A stretch of DNA of 64,000 nt from Azorinus chamasolen (GCA_963576725.1 OY755243.1:35377846-35441845), one strand, 5' to 3'; counted from the stretch's first letter, positions 1 to 10,111 are shown. The notes: generated from the letters alone by a model not told the origin. Numbers and translations: made by a program.

Positions 1-55
1 CAATGCAGAAAGCTCATAGGGGAGCTTTCTGTTTTTGCTTTCAGTCTGCATTAAG
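1..55. mobile_element. B-family hairpin, cut by window edge
   Basis: The left arm (AATGCAGAAAGCTC) and right arm (GAGCTTTCTG...CTGCATTAAGC) form the B-type hairpin. The left end lies outside the window, so the outer inverted repeat cannot be seen. Confidence 0.75.
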
Positions 56-723
56 CTTCAACCCTTATTTTGAAAAAAAACTTCAGTTTTATTTAATGGC
101 TATTATATAGAGCTTTAATTGTTTTTATTGATCGTTAGACCCCGTCCCCACCGTCACCCTGCCAGAAGTAAGGAAGCGTTTATTAGAGTGTGTGCGGTTA
201 TTAGGGGGAATACGATATTTACAAAAAAGACACCAATATTATAATATGAGTGAGTTAGTCACTGCTACGGGACAAGGACATCGCGTGACGGATTAATTCT
301 GTGCACGCTTTGGATGAAGTAGTGATGAACTTTACAAACAATTTGCTTCGTGTTGACACTCCCAGTAACACGGTGTTCCAGCAGGCTCCAAACTGTTTGA
401 CACTGAACATATTTGAAACTATAAATAGAAAAAAGCAATTAATCGCATGGCCATATTGACACACTATAAATTATTTTAACGTGCTAAAGATTACTGAAAA
501 CAAAAGTGCATTTTGAGAATAAGTAACACACCAATTCTCTACAGGATGTGAAATATCAAAAACAATAACTAAATCTTGCAGTTCAAGACTGCCATGCCCA
601 GTTCACCATGTACTTCCGAGAAGTCTAACCAAATATTCATTGTCGAACAAATCTCAGTAGCAGGTATGCCTTAGTAAGACATCTTCAGTAATTACCATAG
701 ATATGTGGACACCCAAGTCCTGT
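56..723. other. Anonymous AT-rich sequence
   Basis: I see no repeat family, exon or RNA gene here. The minus-strand open frame at 255-464 has no recognisable motif and is treated as chance. Confidence 0.5.
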
Positions 724-746
724 CCCCCCCCCCCCCACACACACAC
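724..746 (+). repeat. C13 homopolymer followed by (AC)5
   Basis: A run of 13 C is followed directly by alternating AC. A similar poly-C/CA composite occurs at 51413-51448. Confidence 0.9.
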
Positions 747-807
747 TTTCCCTTCACTGGTATGTACGACGAGATGAATAAGTCATTTTGGAACCATGTT
801 ACTAGCT

Positions 808-920
808 TTAACCCTTTACTCCATAAACACGACTTTCTATGCCTTTGCAAACAGCGCAGACCCAGATCAGACGGCTCCAAAAGGAGCCGTCTGATCAGGG
901 TCTGCTCTGTTTGCTTATGG
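808..920 (-). mobile_element. A-type TTAA MITE, truncated after hairpin
   Basis: It starts TTAACCCTTTACTCC and carries the hairpin at 847-914 (arms GCAAACAG and CTGTTTGC, centre CTCCAAAAGGAG). The usual A2 flank is missing after the hairpin, where a tandem duplication begins instead. Confidence 0.8.
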
Positions 921-925
921 TTGCG

Positions 926-1219
926 TACTACTGCTTTTGATATGAAATTTAATTTATGGAAAGAGCTTGATGAGTGGAAGTGTCATGCACAATGTTCGTA
1001 ACCCTTGCATCAATACTGTGAGAGTTATCTCCCTTTTCCACATTTCCTTTCCAGCAGATTACTTCAGTTATACTTATGCTTTTGATATGAAATTTAATTT
1101 ATGGAAAGAGCTTGATGAGTGGAAGTGTCATGCACAAGGACTTCAGTTATACTTATGCTTTTGATATGAAATTTAATTTATGGAAAGAGCTTGATGAGTG
1201 GAAGTGTCATGCACAAGGA
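926..1219 (+). repeat. Tandem duplication, about 79-bp unit
   Basis: The segment TGCTTTTGATATGAAATTTA through GTGTCATGCACAA occurs three times (from about 930, 1079 and 1158). The last two copies are head-to-tail with 79-bp spacing; the first is separated by about 70 bp of other sequence. Short open frames here share the peptide FDMKFNLWKELDEWKCHAQ only because of the duplication; coding is not supported. Confidence 0.85.
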
Positions 1220-1344
1220 TTACAACTCTGCATCAATACTGTTTGCAGGTCTTGTGTTACACCCCAAGATAGTCTAAAATCACAACATTTGCTGTTCATA
1301 ATGTGACAAAATAGACGCTTGGCGGGAGGGCATGCCCTATCAGG

Positions 1345-1563
1345 CTAAACCCTTTCTTCCTTATGCTATTTTAGATCCAACCTATTTGAATAAATCTACC
1401 GAAAAAGAGCATTAACTGGAGAAAAGGAATTTTTAGAATTTTGTAGTTTTGAAACCATTGTGATAAATAGAGCATTTGCTCATATAGGAGCAAATGCTCT
1501 ATTTATCATAATGGTTTCATAAAGTGACTTTTAGAAAGGCGTATCTATGGAGGAAAGGGCTAA
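1345..1563 (+). mobile_element. C-family TTAA MITE
   Basis: Left flank runs GATCCAACCTATTTGAATAA, then a near-perfect hairpin at 1451-1519 (GAAACCATTGTGATAAATAG and its complement), then the right flank ending GGAAAGGGCTAA. Both TTAA ends have mutated. Confidence 0.85.
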
Positions 1564-1627
1564 CTGTTGCGCTGCCAATTTTTTGTCGCGTGCTACAATT
1601 TTCATTTTTATTAGTTTTCAATGTTAA

Positions 1628-1876
1628 TTAACCCTTTACAATCTGAATATTCATGTGAGAAATGATGGCATCATGAATATTAATCAAATAAATTTTCAAA
1701 ATGGCATATTAAAACATGAATTGTTTTGCCAAAATAGAAACTAAAGAATCAGATCTATATTATTCTATAGTCAAACAAGCAGACCCTGATCAGACGGCTC
1801 CTACAGGGACCGTCTGGTCTGAGTCTACTCTGTTTGCACAAGTAGGTGTATTTATTGAGGAAAGGCAAACAGTTAA
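1628..1876 (+). mobile_element. A2 TTAA MITE
   Basis: TTAACCCTTTAC is followed by the A2 flank (GAATATTCATGTGAGAAATG, GCATCATGAATATTAAT), a hairpin at 1772-1837 with centre CTCCTACAGG, and an eroded right end closing with TTAA. Confidence 0.85.
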
Positions 1877-1883
1877 AAGGAAC

Positions 1884-1947
1884 AACTAGTTTGGATCCTG
1901 ATAAGACACTAGGTTACTCGGCGTCTCATCTGGATCCAAACTGTTTA
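1884..1947. mobile_element. D hairpin
   Basis: Arms TTTGGATCCTGAT and ATCTGGATCCAAACTGTTT surround the centre GGTTACTCGGCGTCTC. It is partly diverged. Confidence 0.75.
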
Positions 1948-1993
1948 CATATAGGTAATCACATATGCGACATTGGTGACTGATGCCTCAGTG

Positions 1994-2054
1994 TCAAACA
2001 GCATGGATTCCGGTGAAATGTCTCACCCGGATCCAAACTGACCCAAACAGTTTG
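1994..2054. mobile_element. Diverged D hairpin
   Basis: GTGTCAAACAGCATGGATTC on the left pairs with ATCCAAACTGACCCAAACAG on the right. The central loop is eroded. Confidence 0.55.
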
Positions 2055-2101
2055 TGTATAAAGATCATCAACGTATAATGTAATTTAATCTAAAACGTAG
2101 G

Positions 2102-2359
2102 TTAACCCTTTCTTTCATATAAACGCGTTTCTACTTTTTCTGCATTTTCACACAGAGTAGACCTAGAACAAACGGCTCCTATAGGAGCCGTCTGATCAGA
2201 GTCTGCTCTGTTTGCTAGGGGAAATAGGAAGATCTGTTTTGTTTACTTTCTAAAATTGCAATAATGTTCCATCTTAAATATTTCATTATGCCTATATTGC
2301 CCATGACTATTCAGTAGGTTTTGAAATTTGAAATAAACACTGAACAGGGAAAGGGTTAA
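2102..2359 (-). mobile_element. A1 TTAA MITE
   Basis: A complete copy bounded by TTAACCCTTTCTTTC and GGGAAAGGGTTAA. The hairpin is at 2148-2215 with centre GGCTCCTATAGGAGCC. The A1 flank (TTTACTTTCTAAAATTGCAA, TATTCAGTAGG) lies on the right, giving minus orientation. Confidence 0.9.
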
Positions 2360-2431
2360 AGCAATGTTCACGCTTCCGAAACTGAATATTATTACGTGAT
2401 CGCAGAGTCACGTCCGTTGTTGATGAAATAT

Positions 2432-2673
2432 TTAACCCTTCCCACGTTGAATTTTCATTTAAGAAATAATGACATCATGAATTTTAACATTATTAGCTCT
2501 GTTTTATAATAGCATAACGTACACAGGATGTTGATATGGGTAGAAAGATCTATCATAATTTCATAAACAAAAAGAGCAGACCCTGATCAGACGGCTCCTA
2601 CAGGAGCCATCTGATCTGGGTCTACTCTGTTTGCAAATGCCTGAAAATGCGTTTGTATGAAGTAAAGGGTTTA
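2432..2673 (+). mobile_element. A2 TTAA MITE
   Basis: TTAACCCTTCCC is followed by the A2 flank with AATAATGACATCATGAATTT, a hairpin at 2567-2634, then AAAATGCGTTTGTATGAAG and a mutated right terminus GGGTTTA. Confidence 0.85.
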
Positions 2674-2864
2674 CAGGCGTTAGGACACGGGAGATAACAT
2701 GGTCAACCTTGGTTACCTTATCTCAGACTTGTGGTCAGTGACTGGTTCGCTCTTTTCGTCACGGTTAGCTCTGACATTCCTGACAAGTGACAGGGTGCTT
2801 ATCAGCTGGCTTGTTAATTACAATTAACGTTTGACATGTAACCAGGGAGGCAATGATGTTATTT

Positions 2865-2933
2865 GTAAACAGTTTAGATCCGGATGAGCCGCCCAGTCAC
2901 TTGGTCCAGTCTCATCAGGATCTAAACTATCTA
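2865..2933. mobile_element. D hairpin
   Basis: Arms AAACAGTTTAGATCCGGATG and CTCATCAGGATCTAAACT fold back on each other around a diverged centre. Confidence 0.7.
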
Positions 2934-3334
2934 GTAACAGAAGAAAATTTCTATAGATATATTAAATTTAGTTTATTAGTGAAACGAGCAATGATAACAG
3001 CTTTTTTTTTTTTATATATATAAGTATGTTACAGGTGAACATGGTGTCCTTGGTTGCCATGGTCAAATCAGCTGTTGACCCATGTCCACCTGTTATTCTT
3101 AGTGAACTCGTCCAAATTTGCATGTTCTCAAACTCTCAAAATGAAAAACAAATACATACATTCAAAGGCCATCCATCTTTATTCTTTTTTTTTTTCAATT
3201 TGAGAAGTTTTTCCGCAACAATGAATTTGCCGATGTGACACTTGGAAAATAATTCGTGGAGCCAAAAAGTTGGATCTTGTTCGATTATTACTAATTCGAA
3301 TCGATCAAACCTTTGAGAAACTATTGACCGAGTG
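2934..3334. other. Anonymous AT-rich sequence
   Basis: It contains T11 at about 3002 and a short TA run, with no exon or repeat family that I recognise. The right part (TTGAGAAACTATTGACCGAG) is the outer flank shared by several D elements, for example near 30740 and 20150. Confidence 0.45.
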
Positions 3335-3381
3335 TCAAACAGTTTTGTTCCTGATGAAACGCTGAGATCTAAGCTGTTTGA
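3335..3381. mobile_element. D hairpin with central deletion
   Basis: CAAACAGTTTTGTTCCTGAT on the left and AGATCTAAGCTGTTTG on the right remain; the palindrome centre is shortened. Confidence 0.65.
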
Positions 3382-3919
3382 AAATGCTAGTCAAATTGCG
3401 ATAAGCGTTAACCCTTAATCTGCTGAATAATTAAAACTGGTCCCCCCTTTTCTGAATATCAAAGAAATGTATCAAAAGTTACCACTGGATAAAATGTGTT
3501 TTTATGACAAACAGTGTACCTGGTTCTTTCAAATCTATTTCTTTGTTTTATCATTAGTAGATTAAAGGAAATAGTTGTGCGTTTCTCCAGTGTTTGTCGG
3601 AGTGAATCTAGTAGTGACTGCGTGGGTGGGGTTGGGCTATATGTATGGGGGTGAGGATCGTATGGGGTGTGGAAATATACATGTGTTATGTAGCATATGT
3701 CGAAAGTGGGACCAGTGCAGCCATGAGTGTGCATGTATAGCGTGTGCTATTTGTAAAATAGGTCAGAAAGGATTGCCACACGTGCCAAAGAAGTAGGACA
3801 AATAACTAAATTTAACCCTTCCCATGTTAGTCGCCCCGTGATTTCGTAGATAGTTTATATCCATTTCATTTTGTTCAGGATCAACATTGTTCGCCATACG
3901 AATCAGAAATGCTAATTAC
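3382..3919. other. Anonymous sequence
   Basis: A TTAACCCTTCCCATG terminus at about 3813 hints at an A-type remnant without a hairpin. Overlapping open frames on both strands around 3459-3796 show no known motif. Confidence 0.4.
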
Positions 3920-4129
3920 TTAACCCGTTACCCCATAGAAACGCCTTAATAAACAGAGTAGACCCAGATCAGAGGATCTGTTTGCTGATAAAATTATATA
4001 GATATCAGTCAACAGTTTTTTGTCATGAAAACTTGTTCTCTTGTTCACAGTGTCATTATAAAAATTCAGCTAATTAATATTCATACAGTAATTATTTCCT
4101 ACTTAAATGTTCAATAGGTGAAGGGTTAA
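3920..4129 (-). mobile_element. A2 TTAA MITE with shortened hairpin
   Basis: TTAACCCGTTACC starts the copy and GTGAAGGGTTAA ends it. The hairpin (3950-3985) keeps both outer arms but has lost about half of its central palindrome. The A2 flank AATTAATATTCAT lies to the right. Confidence 0.85.
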
Positions 4130-4620
4130 AAACTAACTAGAGTTACTGATCACTGAAGGACACGCGCTCAACCCAGCACTCCCCGGTTATAACAAAACAT
4201 GTAATTTGAACTTGTTGCTTCTTATCGAGGTGACTAGTTCAGTGACAGGAACGACTGCTTGAAGTGTACTCCAAACACCCGCACTAGGTCTTGTGTACTT
4301 CACCCGCTGTTTACTAGATAACCGACGTCAAGAAAAGAAATTATATCCCGTTATTTGCAAACAGTGCTGACCCTGATAAGTCCTCGAGACAGATCTTGAC
4401 GTCTTATCTAGGTATTCACTTCGATATAACAGGTTTTAAGCGACAACGTCTTGAATAAATATACGATCCTTAAAAACATGTGATATTTAAATGTAGGGCA
4501 AAAGTAATGCATCCCGCATTAAGTTACCGCATGCCTTAGAGACCCAGAATCAAAAAATTTTCATTGATCGCATCAGCCAGTCTGTACTGTATTTGTCACG
4601 TGTCACTGACAACATAATTT
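4130..4620. other. Anonymous sequence
   Basis: Nothing is recognised except a weak foldback at about 4355-4415 (GCAAACAGTGCTGACCCTGA ... GTCTTATCTAGG) that may be an eroded A or D hairpin. Confidence 0.4.
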
Positions 4621-4621
4621 T

Positions 4622-4760
4622 TTTTATAAACACATTTGCACGCCTTTGCAAACAGAGTAGACCCAGATCAGACGGTTCCTACAGGAGCCGTCTGATCAGG
4701 GTCTGCTCTGTTTGCTTATGAAATAAACATGACTCTACAATTCTACCTTACCAAACAGCA
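4622..4760 (-). mobile_element. A2 MITE, hairpin intact, ends eroded
   Basis: A near-perfect hairpin at 4648-4715 (centre CTACAGGAG) is preceded by ATAAACACATTTGCACGCC and followed by CTTATGAAATA as in other A2 copies. TTAA ends are not evident. Confidence 0.8.
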
Positions 4761-5105
4761 TGTGTACATATATGCCATTATCTAAATGTGAGCAGTCACT
4801 ATGTTTTTCATAGCAGGTTAAAGGTGAACTTTTAGTACTCTGATACGAATTTGAATATCTAGATGACTGATTTCGATTAGATACATTTCTTGCCTTTGCG
4901 TTGAATTAAATTTCAACAGACGACATTTTTTTTAATTTAGTTTCTGCCATTATAAGGATAAAAACAATTTTCGTATGCACTAAATGTCGTATTGTACCGG
5001 ACATGGTCTGGAGAAAAACTGCTTTCAAAGGCCTCGAGGTGGTTGTGCTGATGCCTTGTATATAAGCGACCATTAAAACATATTTAGGATAATTAAAGCA
5101 AATGG

Positions 5106-5172
5106 TTACTTAATGGAGGTCGAAAGAAATGCAGAAACCTCCTTTTTGCATTGCTTTGCCCTGCATTAAGCA
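5106..5172. mobile_element. B hairpin
   Basis: ACTTAATGGAGGTCGAAAG pairs with CTTTGCCCTGCATTAAGC. The centre is AACCTCCTTTT. Confidence 0.75.
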
Positions 5173-5278
5173 ACCAACTGTAAAATGCCTTTGCTTGACC
5201 CTTTCGAGATTTAAAAGATAACACTTAAAGCATGCAGGCGACACAATTTGAAGGCGACAACGCGTGGCAATGAATGGG

Positions 5279-5530
5279 TTGACCCTTTCCTTCATATAAA
5301 CGCCTTTTCACTCCTTTACAAACAGAGTAGACCCAAATCAGACGGCTTTTGTAGTAGCCGCTTGTCAGGGTCTGCTCTGTTTTCTTATGAAATAATAGAT
5401 CTGACTACAATTTCTACAAATACCTAAAACTCCCGTATACGTAATTATGTAATTATAAAAATCAGCTAATAAAATTTAATATTCACGATGCCATTATTTC
5501 TAACATGAATTTTCAACAGGGAAAGGGTAA
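5279..5530 (-). mobile_element. A2 TTAA MITE
   Basis: Bounded by TTGACCCTTTCC and GGGAAAGGGTAA, both mutated TTAA sites. Hairpin 5318-5384 has diverged arms; the A2 flank ATTATTTCTAACATGAATTT is on the right. Confidence 0.85.
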
Positions 5531-5846
5531 AAATCAGCGGTCGCTTCAAATAGGTTATACTGTATAATGGGAATATTTCTCGTGTGCATTTGGCGGAAAA
5601 TTGAGTAACAGTTATTAGGTTGCACTTTTACCATACTGCACTCAGTGATTGGCAAATATATTACCCAGTCTGACCTGAACGTTTTTGATATGATAAATAT
5701 TTTGAGCTTGTTTTTCCTTTGATCATAACAGTATATTCACCACAATAGTTTGCTTTGATAACATAAAACTATTTATAAATATTAAAAAATGAAATATGGA
5801 CACGCATAATAATTATCTCCTATTGGATGAATTCGTGATATTGTTT

Positions 5847-5902
5847 TGCAGACAGTTTGGATCCAGATAAGGCGACAAGATCGAAATGATCAAAACTATT
5901 TG
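5847..5902. mobile_element. Diverged D hairpin
   Basis: GCAGACAGTTTGGATCCAGA on the left faces ATCAAAACTATTTGAC on the right, with a mostly lost centre. Confidence 0.55.
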
Positions 5903-6162
5903 ACACTATCAATAAAGTTTTCGAAAAGATATTGAAGACCAAAACCTAGTTCAAAAATTGAAGCAGAGGACAGCTTTTAAGCAGATGAAAGTTATTTTAA
6001 GTTATCAAAGGAATTATAGTACACGATAATATTATATGGTTGTACTTTCAAACTGGTGACGAAGTTCAGAGTTGTTATAATGCAGAAATTGTGTCTAAGT
6101 GCGATACATCTTTACCTGATGAATATTTATGTAAGAAATACTGACACCTCGTAACATGAATA

Positions 6163-6480
6163 CAATTAAACTTCGATATTTCGAACTCGGATTACTCGAA
6201 ATTCGGATAACTCGAGCTAAAAGTTTGGGCCTTCCAAAATTTAAAATACTGATTTGTACTCAAATGTATCCCCACGCATATCTAGAAATATATGTGAGAG
6301 CTTAATGCAGGTCGAAAGTAATGCTGAAAGCTCCTGCAGGAGATTTCAGCATTACTTTTGACATGCATTAAGCTGTGAACATGAGAAATTGTCCAGATTA
6401 GAAATCGGATGACTCGACCCTCTGTTATCTCGAAGTAATTCGTAAGGTCGCTTGAAGTTCGAGATATCGAAGTTCAATTA
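6163..6480. mobile_element. B2 MITE (TTCGATATCTCGAA ends)
   Basis: Long outer inverted repeats (AATTAAACTTCGATATTTCG and CGAGATATCGAAGTTCAATT) flank a 75-bp hairpin at 6299-6374 whose arms read AGCTTAATGCAGGTCGAAAG and complement, with centre CTCCTGCAGGAG. Related B2 copies at 40273 and 47602 end TACAGTTG...CAACTGTA, suggesting a TA target and a pogo/mariner-like parent. Confidence 0.9.
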
Positions 6481-6483
6481 TAT

Positions 6484-6681
6484 TTATCTTTTGAATTTGT
6501 CACATGAACACGGGACATATGGGACATGTTGGCTGTGACAGAAGCTGTAGAGTCAAGGCTATTTTTATTTCATAAAGAAACGGAGCAGACCCTGGTCAGA
6601 CGGCGTCACCAGGAACCGTCTGATATGGATCTACTTTATTTGCAAATGGATGAAAAGGTGTTTACATGAAGAAACTGTTAA
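6484..6681 (+). mobile_element. A2 MITE, left end missing
   Basis: The left end is lost where it abuts the B2 element. The remaining A2 flank (CACATGAACACGGGACAT), hairpin 6577-6643 and the right-terminal TTAA at 6678-6681 are in order. Confidence 0.75.
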
Positions 6682-6694
6682 GCCTCCACCTGTA

Positions 6695-6915
6695 TTAACC
6701 CATTCCCTCAAATTGACGCCTTTTGGCGCCTCCGTAAAAGTCACTTTTTGAAACCATATTGATAAATAAAACATTTGCTCCATAGGAGCAAATGCTCTAT
6801 TTATCACAATGGTTTTAAAACTACATGATTCTAAAATTGTCCTATTCTCTGGTAAATTCTCCTTTTCGGTGGATTTATTCAAAGATACTGGATCTAAAAA
6901 TAGCTTATGGGGTAG
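6695..6915 (-). mobile_element. C-family TTAA MITE
   Basis: TTAACCCATTCCCTC starts the copy, followed by the short flank with GACGCCTTTTGGCGCC, a hairpin at 6750-6816, and the long flank (TTCTCCTTTTCGGTGGATTT). The far TTAA has decayed. Confidence 0.85.
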
Positions 6916-7025
6916 TATCTTAAAGACCGATAATTAAACTTATAGCCAGTATAACATACACCCACGTGACCCTGTAAATGTGGGTAACGGGCGTTGCCCT
7001 CTGTATGTTGACACAGCAATTTGTT

Positions 7026-7213
7026 TTTATGGTAAAACCTCTCTATATCGGCCACCAAAATGTGTATTTAAGGCACGTTACATATTGTAGCTCAATGCAG
7101 GACGACACGGGAGCTTTCTTTCATATCTTTCGTTCTGCATTAAGCAGCCATCTACTCTTTAAGACATTTATGTTTATTCATTTAAAGGGTCGTTGATAGA
7201 AGATATACTGTAC
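7026..7213. mobile_element. B1 MITE
   Basis: GGTAAAACCTCTCTATATCG on the left and the decayed partner ending ATACTGTA on the right enclose a hairpin at 7089-7146 with a partly lost left arm. Confidence 0.75.
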
Positions 7214-7314
7214 TTGTTTTTTAAAGAAAATTTAATTGAAGATAATAATCGTAAAACCGCATTTACATGTATCTATGGTTATTTCATTGTGTAACGGTCT
7301 CCATATTTCACCAA

Positions 7315-7525
7315 TACAGTAAACTCTCTCTCTAAACCGGAATTCTAGTAGAGAAGAATTTAGATACTTTTAGTTAGGTTGCTGCTTAATGCAGGGTGAA
7401 AGTCATGCAGAAAGCTCCCACAGGAGCTTTCTGCATCACTTTCACCATGCATTAAGCTGCCACCTGTCTCCCAGAACGATATTTATACCAAATGTACCGC
7501 CCGGTATAGAGAGGGTCTACTGTAT
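7315..7525. mobile_element. B1 MITE
   Basis: Outer inverted repeats TACAGTAAACTCTCTCTCTA and TATAGAGAGGGTCTACTGTA surround a 74-bp hairpin at 7384-7457 with centre AGCTCCCACAGGAGCT. TACAGT...ACTGTA ends fit a TA-target Tc1/mariner or pogo relative. Confidence 0.9.
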
Positions 7526-7635
7526 AGTTTATAGGTGTATGTTCGAGTGTTGATAGCCCAATAAACTAGCTACGTTGTGATTGATTTCAATGGTTTAACG
7601 TATCTAAATACGCATACATGTACATGTTCAATCAT

Positions 7636-7845
7636 TTAACTAATGAATATTCATGTGAGTGATTACGACATCGAGAATATTAAAGTTTATTACATGCATA
7701 TCTAAACTGACATAATTATAAAACAGGATGTTTTTCTACCATGTATATAAAAATATATAAAAAGATATACATGATTCCTAAAGAAAACAGAGCAGACCCT
7801 AATCAGACGACTCCTGTATAGAGGCCGTCTGATCTCTTTGCAAAG
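7636..7845 (+). mobile_element. A2 MITE, right end eroded
   Basis: TTAACTAATGAATATTCATG leads into the A2 flank and a shortened hairpin at 7783-7843. The GCTCACC repeat begins soon after. Confidence 0.7.
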
Positions 7846-7887
7846 ACGTCAACCCTTTTCCTGTTTAGTATTTTATTACCTCATTTT

Positions 7888-8305
7888 TTAGCTCACCAGA
7901 GCACTTTTGTGCTCAGGGTGAGCTTTTGTGATCGCCTGATGTCCCTCGCCCGTCGTCGTGCGTCGTCCGTCGTCGGGCGTCAACAATTTGAACCTTTAAA
8001 AATCTTCTCCTCTGAATCTACAGGGTTCTCAGCTTTCATCTTTGGTACATAGCATCATCTGTAGGTCCCCTACAAAAGTTATATAAATTATGCCCTAGAG
8101 TCAAAATTGGCCCCGCCCCAGGGGTGCCTTGTTTTCTATTGAAATATATAGTAAAACTTTGAAAATCTTCTTCTCTGAAACTGGAAGGTTCTCAGCTTTC
8201 ATATTTGGCACATAACATCATGTTCAGGTCCTCTACAAAAGTTATATAAATTATGCCCTTGGGGTCAAAATTGGCTACACCCCAGGGTGGCCAGTTTTCT
8301 AGCAA
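7888..8305 (+). repeat. GCTCACC/GGTGAGC repeat, left part
   Basis: It opens with the hairpin GCTCACCAGAGCACTTTTGT...CAGGGTGAGC, then TTTTGTGATCG and a CGTCGTCGTGCG-rich stretch, then two roughly 130-bp internal units (CTTCTCCTCTGAA, TTCTCAGCTTTCAT, TACAAAAGTTATATAAATTA, CCCCGCCCCAGGGG). I recognise this from memory as a repeat common in molluscs; it has no coding capacity here. It is interrupted at about 8305 and resumes at 9546. Confidence 0.75.
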
Positions 8306-8749
8306 ACTTGAAGCTGACTGCACTTTTAAGCATCTTATCTTTACTCATAAAGGCCATCAGGTCAAGCAGTAAGAGAGGGGAGAGTAGTTCCAGTGTTTAT
8401 GCTAGTTTTACCCTTAGTCTGATCAGTAGAGTAGAAATTGTGTTTAGCCAAATAAATAACAAACACTCATTTTAGATTGAGAAAACTAAGTGGATAATTC
8501 TCAAAATGCTCTTTGCATATCTATGTTCTGCATTAAGCTCTCAGATATCAATATAGAGTCTTATCAGTATATCTTTTGTGAAGTTCAGCTGAATACAAGT
8601 CAAGTGTTCTATGCTGTAGCATTCTTTATCAGTATTATAGTTGTCTTCTTCAGAATTGTTGTCTGCTTGTCTAAGATTGTTCACATTGTTTTTTAATACA
8701 TGTCAATCTTACAATTAACTCTCTTGTACAAAACAATTATGAAGTACAA
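8306..8749. other. Anonymous AT-rich insert inside the GCTCACC repeat
   Basis: This stretch separates the two parts of the GCTCACC repeat. Short plus-strand frames (8287-8475, 8490-8696) show no recognisable domain. Confidence 0.4.
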
Positions 8750-8818
8750 TATTGGATTCTGATCTGACACATATGTAACTTGAAGTTACATATGCATCAG
8801 ATTAGAATCCAAACTGTG
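8750..8818. mobile_element. D-like hairpin with unusual centre
   Basis: ATTGGATTCTGATCTGACAC pairs with the downstream ATCAGATTAGAATCCAA, and the centre is CATATGTAACTTGAAGTTAC. The arms follow the D plan but the centre differs from other copies. Confidence 0.6.
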
Positions 8819-8911
8819 CTAGGTCTCCCTTTGCACTTTTGATAACAACTGGATTGCCTCCCTTCTGGGTAGACAACTGATATTTTTAGATCTGGCCTAT
8901 TGCACAGACAA

Positions 8912-9065
8912 TTAACCCTTTACTCCATAATTATGCATTTCTACACCATTGCAAACAGAGTAGACCCAGATTAGATGGCTCATTTAGTAGCCATATGATC
9001 AGTCTGCTCTGTTTACTAATGATATTATATAGTGCAAATTGCATTAAATTATTTCCATTTTGTGT
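8912..9065 (-). mobile_element. A2 MITE, truncated
   Basis: TTAACCCTTTACTCC and hairpin 8951-9015 are clear; the right flank fades after GATATTATATAG. Confidence 0.75.
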
Positions 9066-9096
9066 ACAATATACAATGTACTTATAATATGTTTAC

Positions 9097-9338
9097 TTAA
9101 CCCTTTCCCTCATATAAATGCCTTTTCATGCATTTGCAAGCAGAGCAGACCCAGATCAGGCGGCTCCTTTAGCAGCTGTCTGATTAGGGCCTACTCTGTT
9201 TGTTAATGGAATTTGAAAGATGTTTTTCATTACTTTCTAAAATGGTTACACTTTCTATTTTTCATTATAACTATTTTGTCCATGAATATTCAGTAGGTAT
9301 TGAAATTTTGAATAAACATCGAACAGGGGAAGGGTTAA
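9097..9338 (-). mobile_element. A1 TTAA MITE
   Basis: Complete copy from TTAACCCTTTCCCTC to GGGAAGGGTTAA with hairpin 9136-9204 and the A1 flank (GTCCATGAATATTCAGTAGG) on the right. Confidence 0.9.
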
Positions 9339-9545
9339 AAATAAGTTAAGATATGAATAATAATATGAACTCATGTAGAAGGTATAATGAAAATATCTGA
9401 AATTTTGAACATAAGTATAGATTAATTTATTCTTTCTGAAATTCAACCATTTTGCCCAGAGAGATGCTATACATACTTTTTTATATGACCTTCTTTAGAT
9501 TTACATTGTTATAATATTTACATTTACATTTTTCTTTAATTTCTA

Positions 9546-9958
9546 TTCACTTGAGGTCCTCTACAAAAGCTATATAAATTATGCCCTTGGGGTCAAATTT
9601 GGCACACCTCAAGGCCGGCTAGTTTTCTATAGAAACATAATAGTGAAAACTTTGAAAATCTTCTCCTCTGATTGTCTGGTGAGCGATGTCAGGGCCATTC
9701 TGGCCCTCTTGTATAGAAACATATTGTGAAACCTAAATAGTAATCTTCTTCTGAAACTGGAAGTTTCTCTGCTTTCATATTTGGCACATAGCATCATCTT
9801 GAAGTCCTCTACAAAACATGTATGAATTATGCCCCTGGGTTCAAATGAAGCCCTGCCCCAGGGGTGGCAAGATTTCTGAAGAAACATAGTGAAAACTTTG
9901 TAAATCTTCTCCTCTGATTATCTGGTGAGCGATATCAGGGCCATCATGGCCCTCTTGT
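9546..9958 (+). repeat. GCTCACC/GGTGAGC repeat, right part (two ends)
   Basis: Internal units (TACAAAAGCTATATAAATTA, GCCCTTGGGGTC) run into the typical end GGTGAGCGATGTCAGGGCCA at about 9680-9715. A second partial unit follows and ends with GGTGAGCGATATCAGGGCCA...GGCCCTCTTGT at 9924-9958. Two consecutive right ends suggest two overlapping copies or an internal duplication. Confidence 0.75.
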
Positions 9959-9965
9959 TATGATA

Positions 9966-10111
9966 TACGAAACTTTTCAAGGGAATAGTTAGTTTTGACA
10001 AAAACTGTAGAATCGGATGTTTATCCTGTCAAAAGCAAACAGAGCAGACCCTGATAAAGTGGCTCCTATAATTTTTTTGAAAAGGCATGTATATCAGAAG
10101 GAAAGGGTTAA
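9966..10111 (+). mobile_element. A2 MITE fragment
   Basis: It has the A2 flank ACAAAAACTGTAGAATCGGA, the left hairpin arm from 10035 and the right terminus GGAAAGGGTTAA. The right hairpin arm is lost. Confidence 0.7.

Noticed and set aside
847..914. tRNA or microRNA gene from the strong foldback
   Set aside because: No cloverleaf forms. Hairpin transcripts might make small RNAs, but without expression data a microRNA gene cannot be claimed.
3001..3030. Core promoter from T11 and TATATATA
   Set aside because: Common low-complexity AT sequence with no gene downstream.
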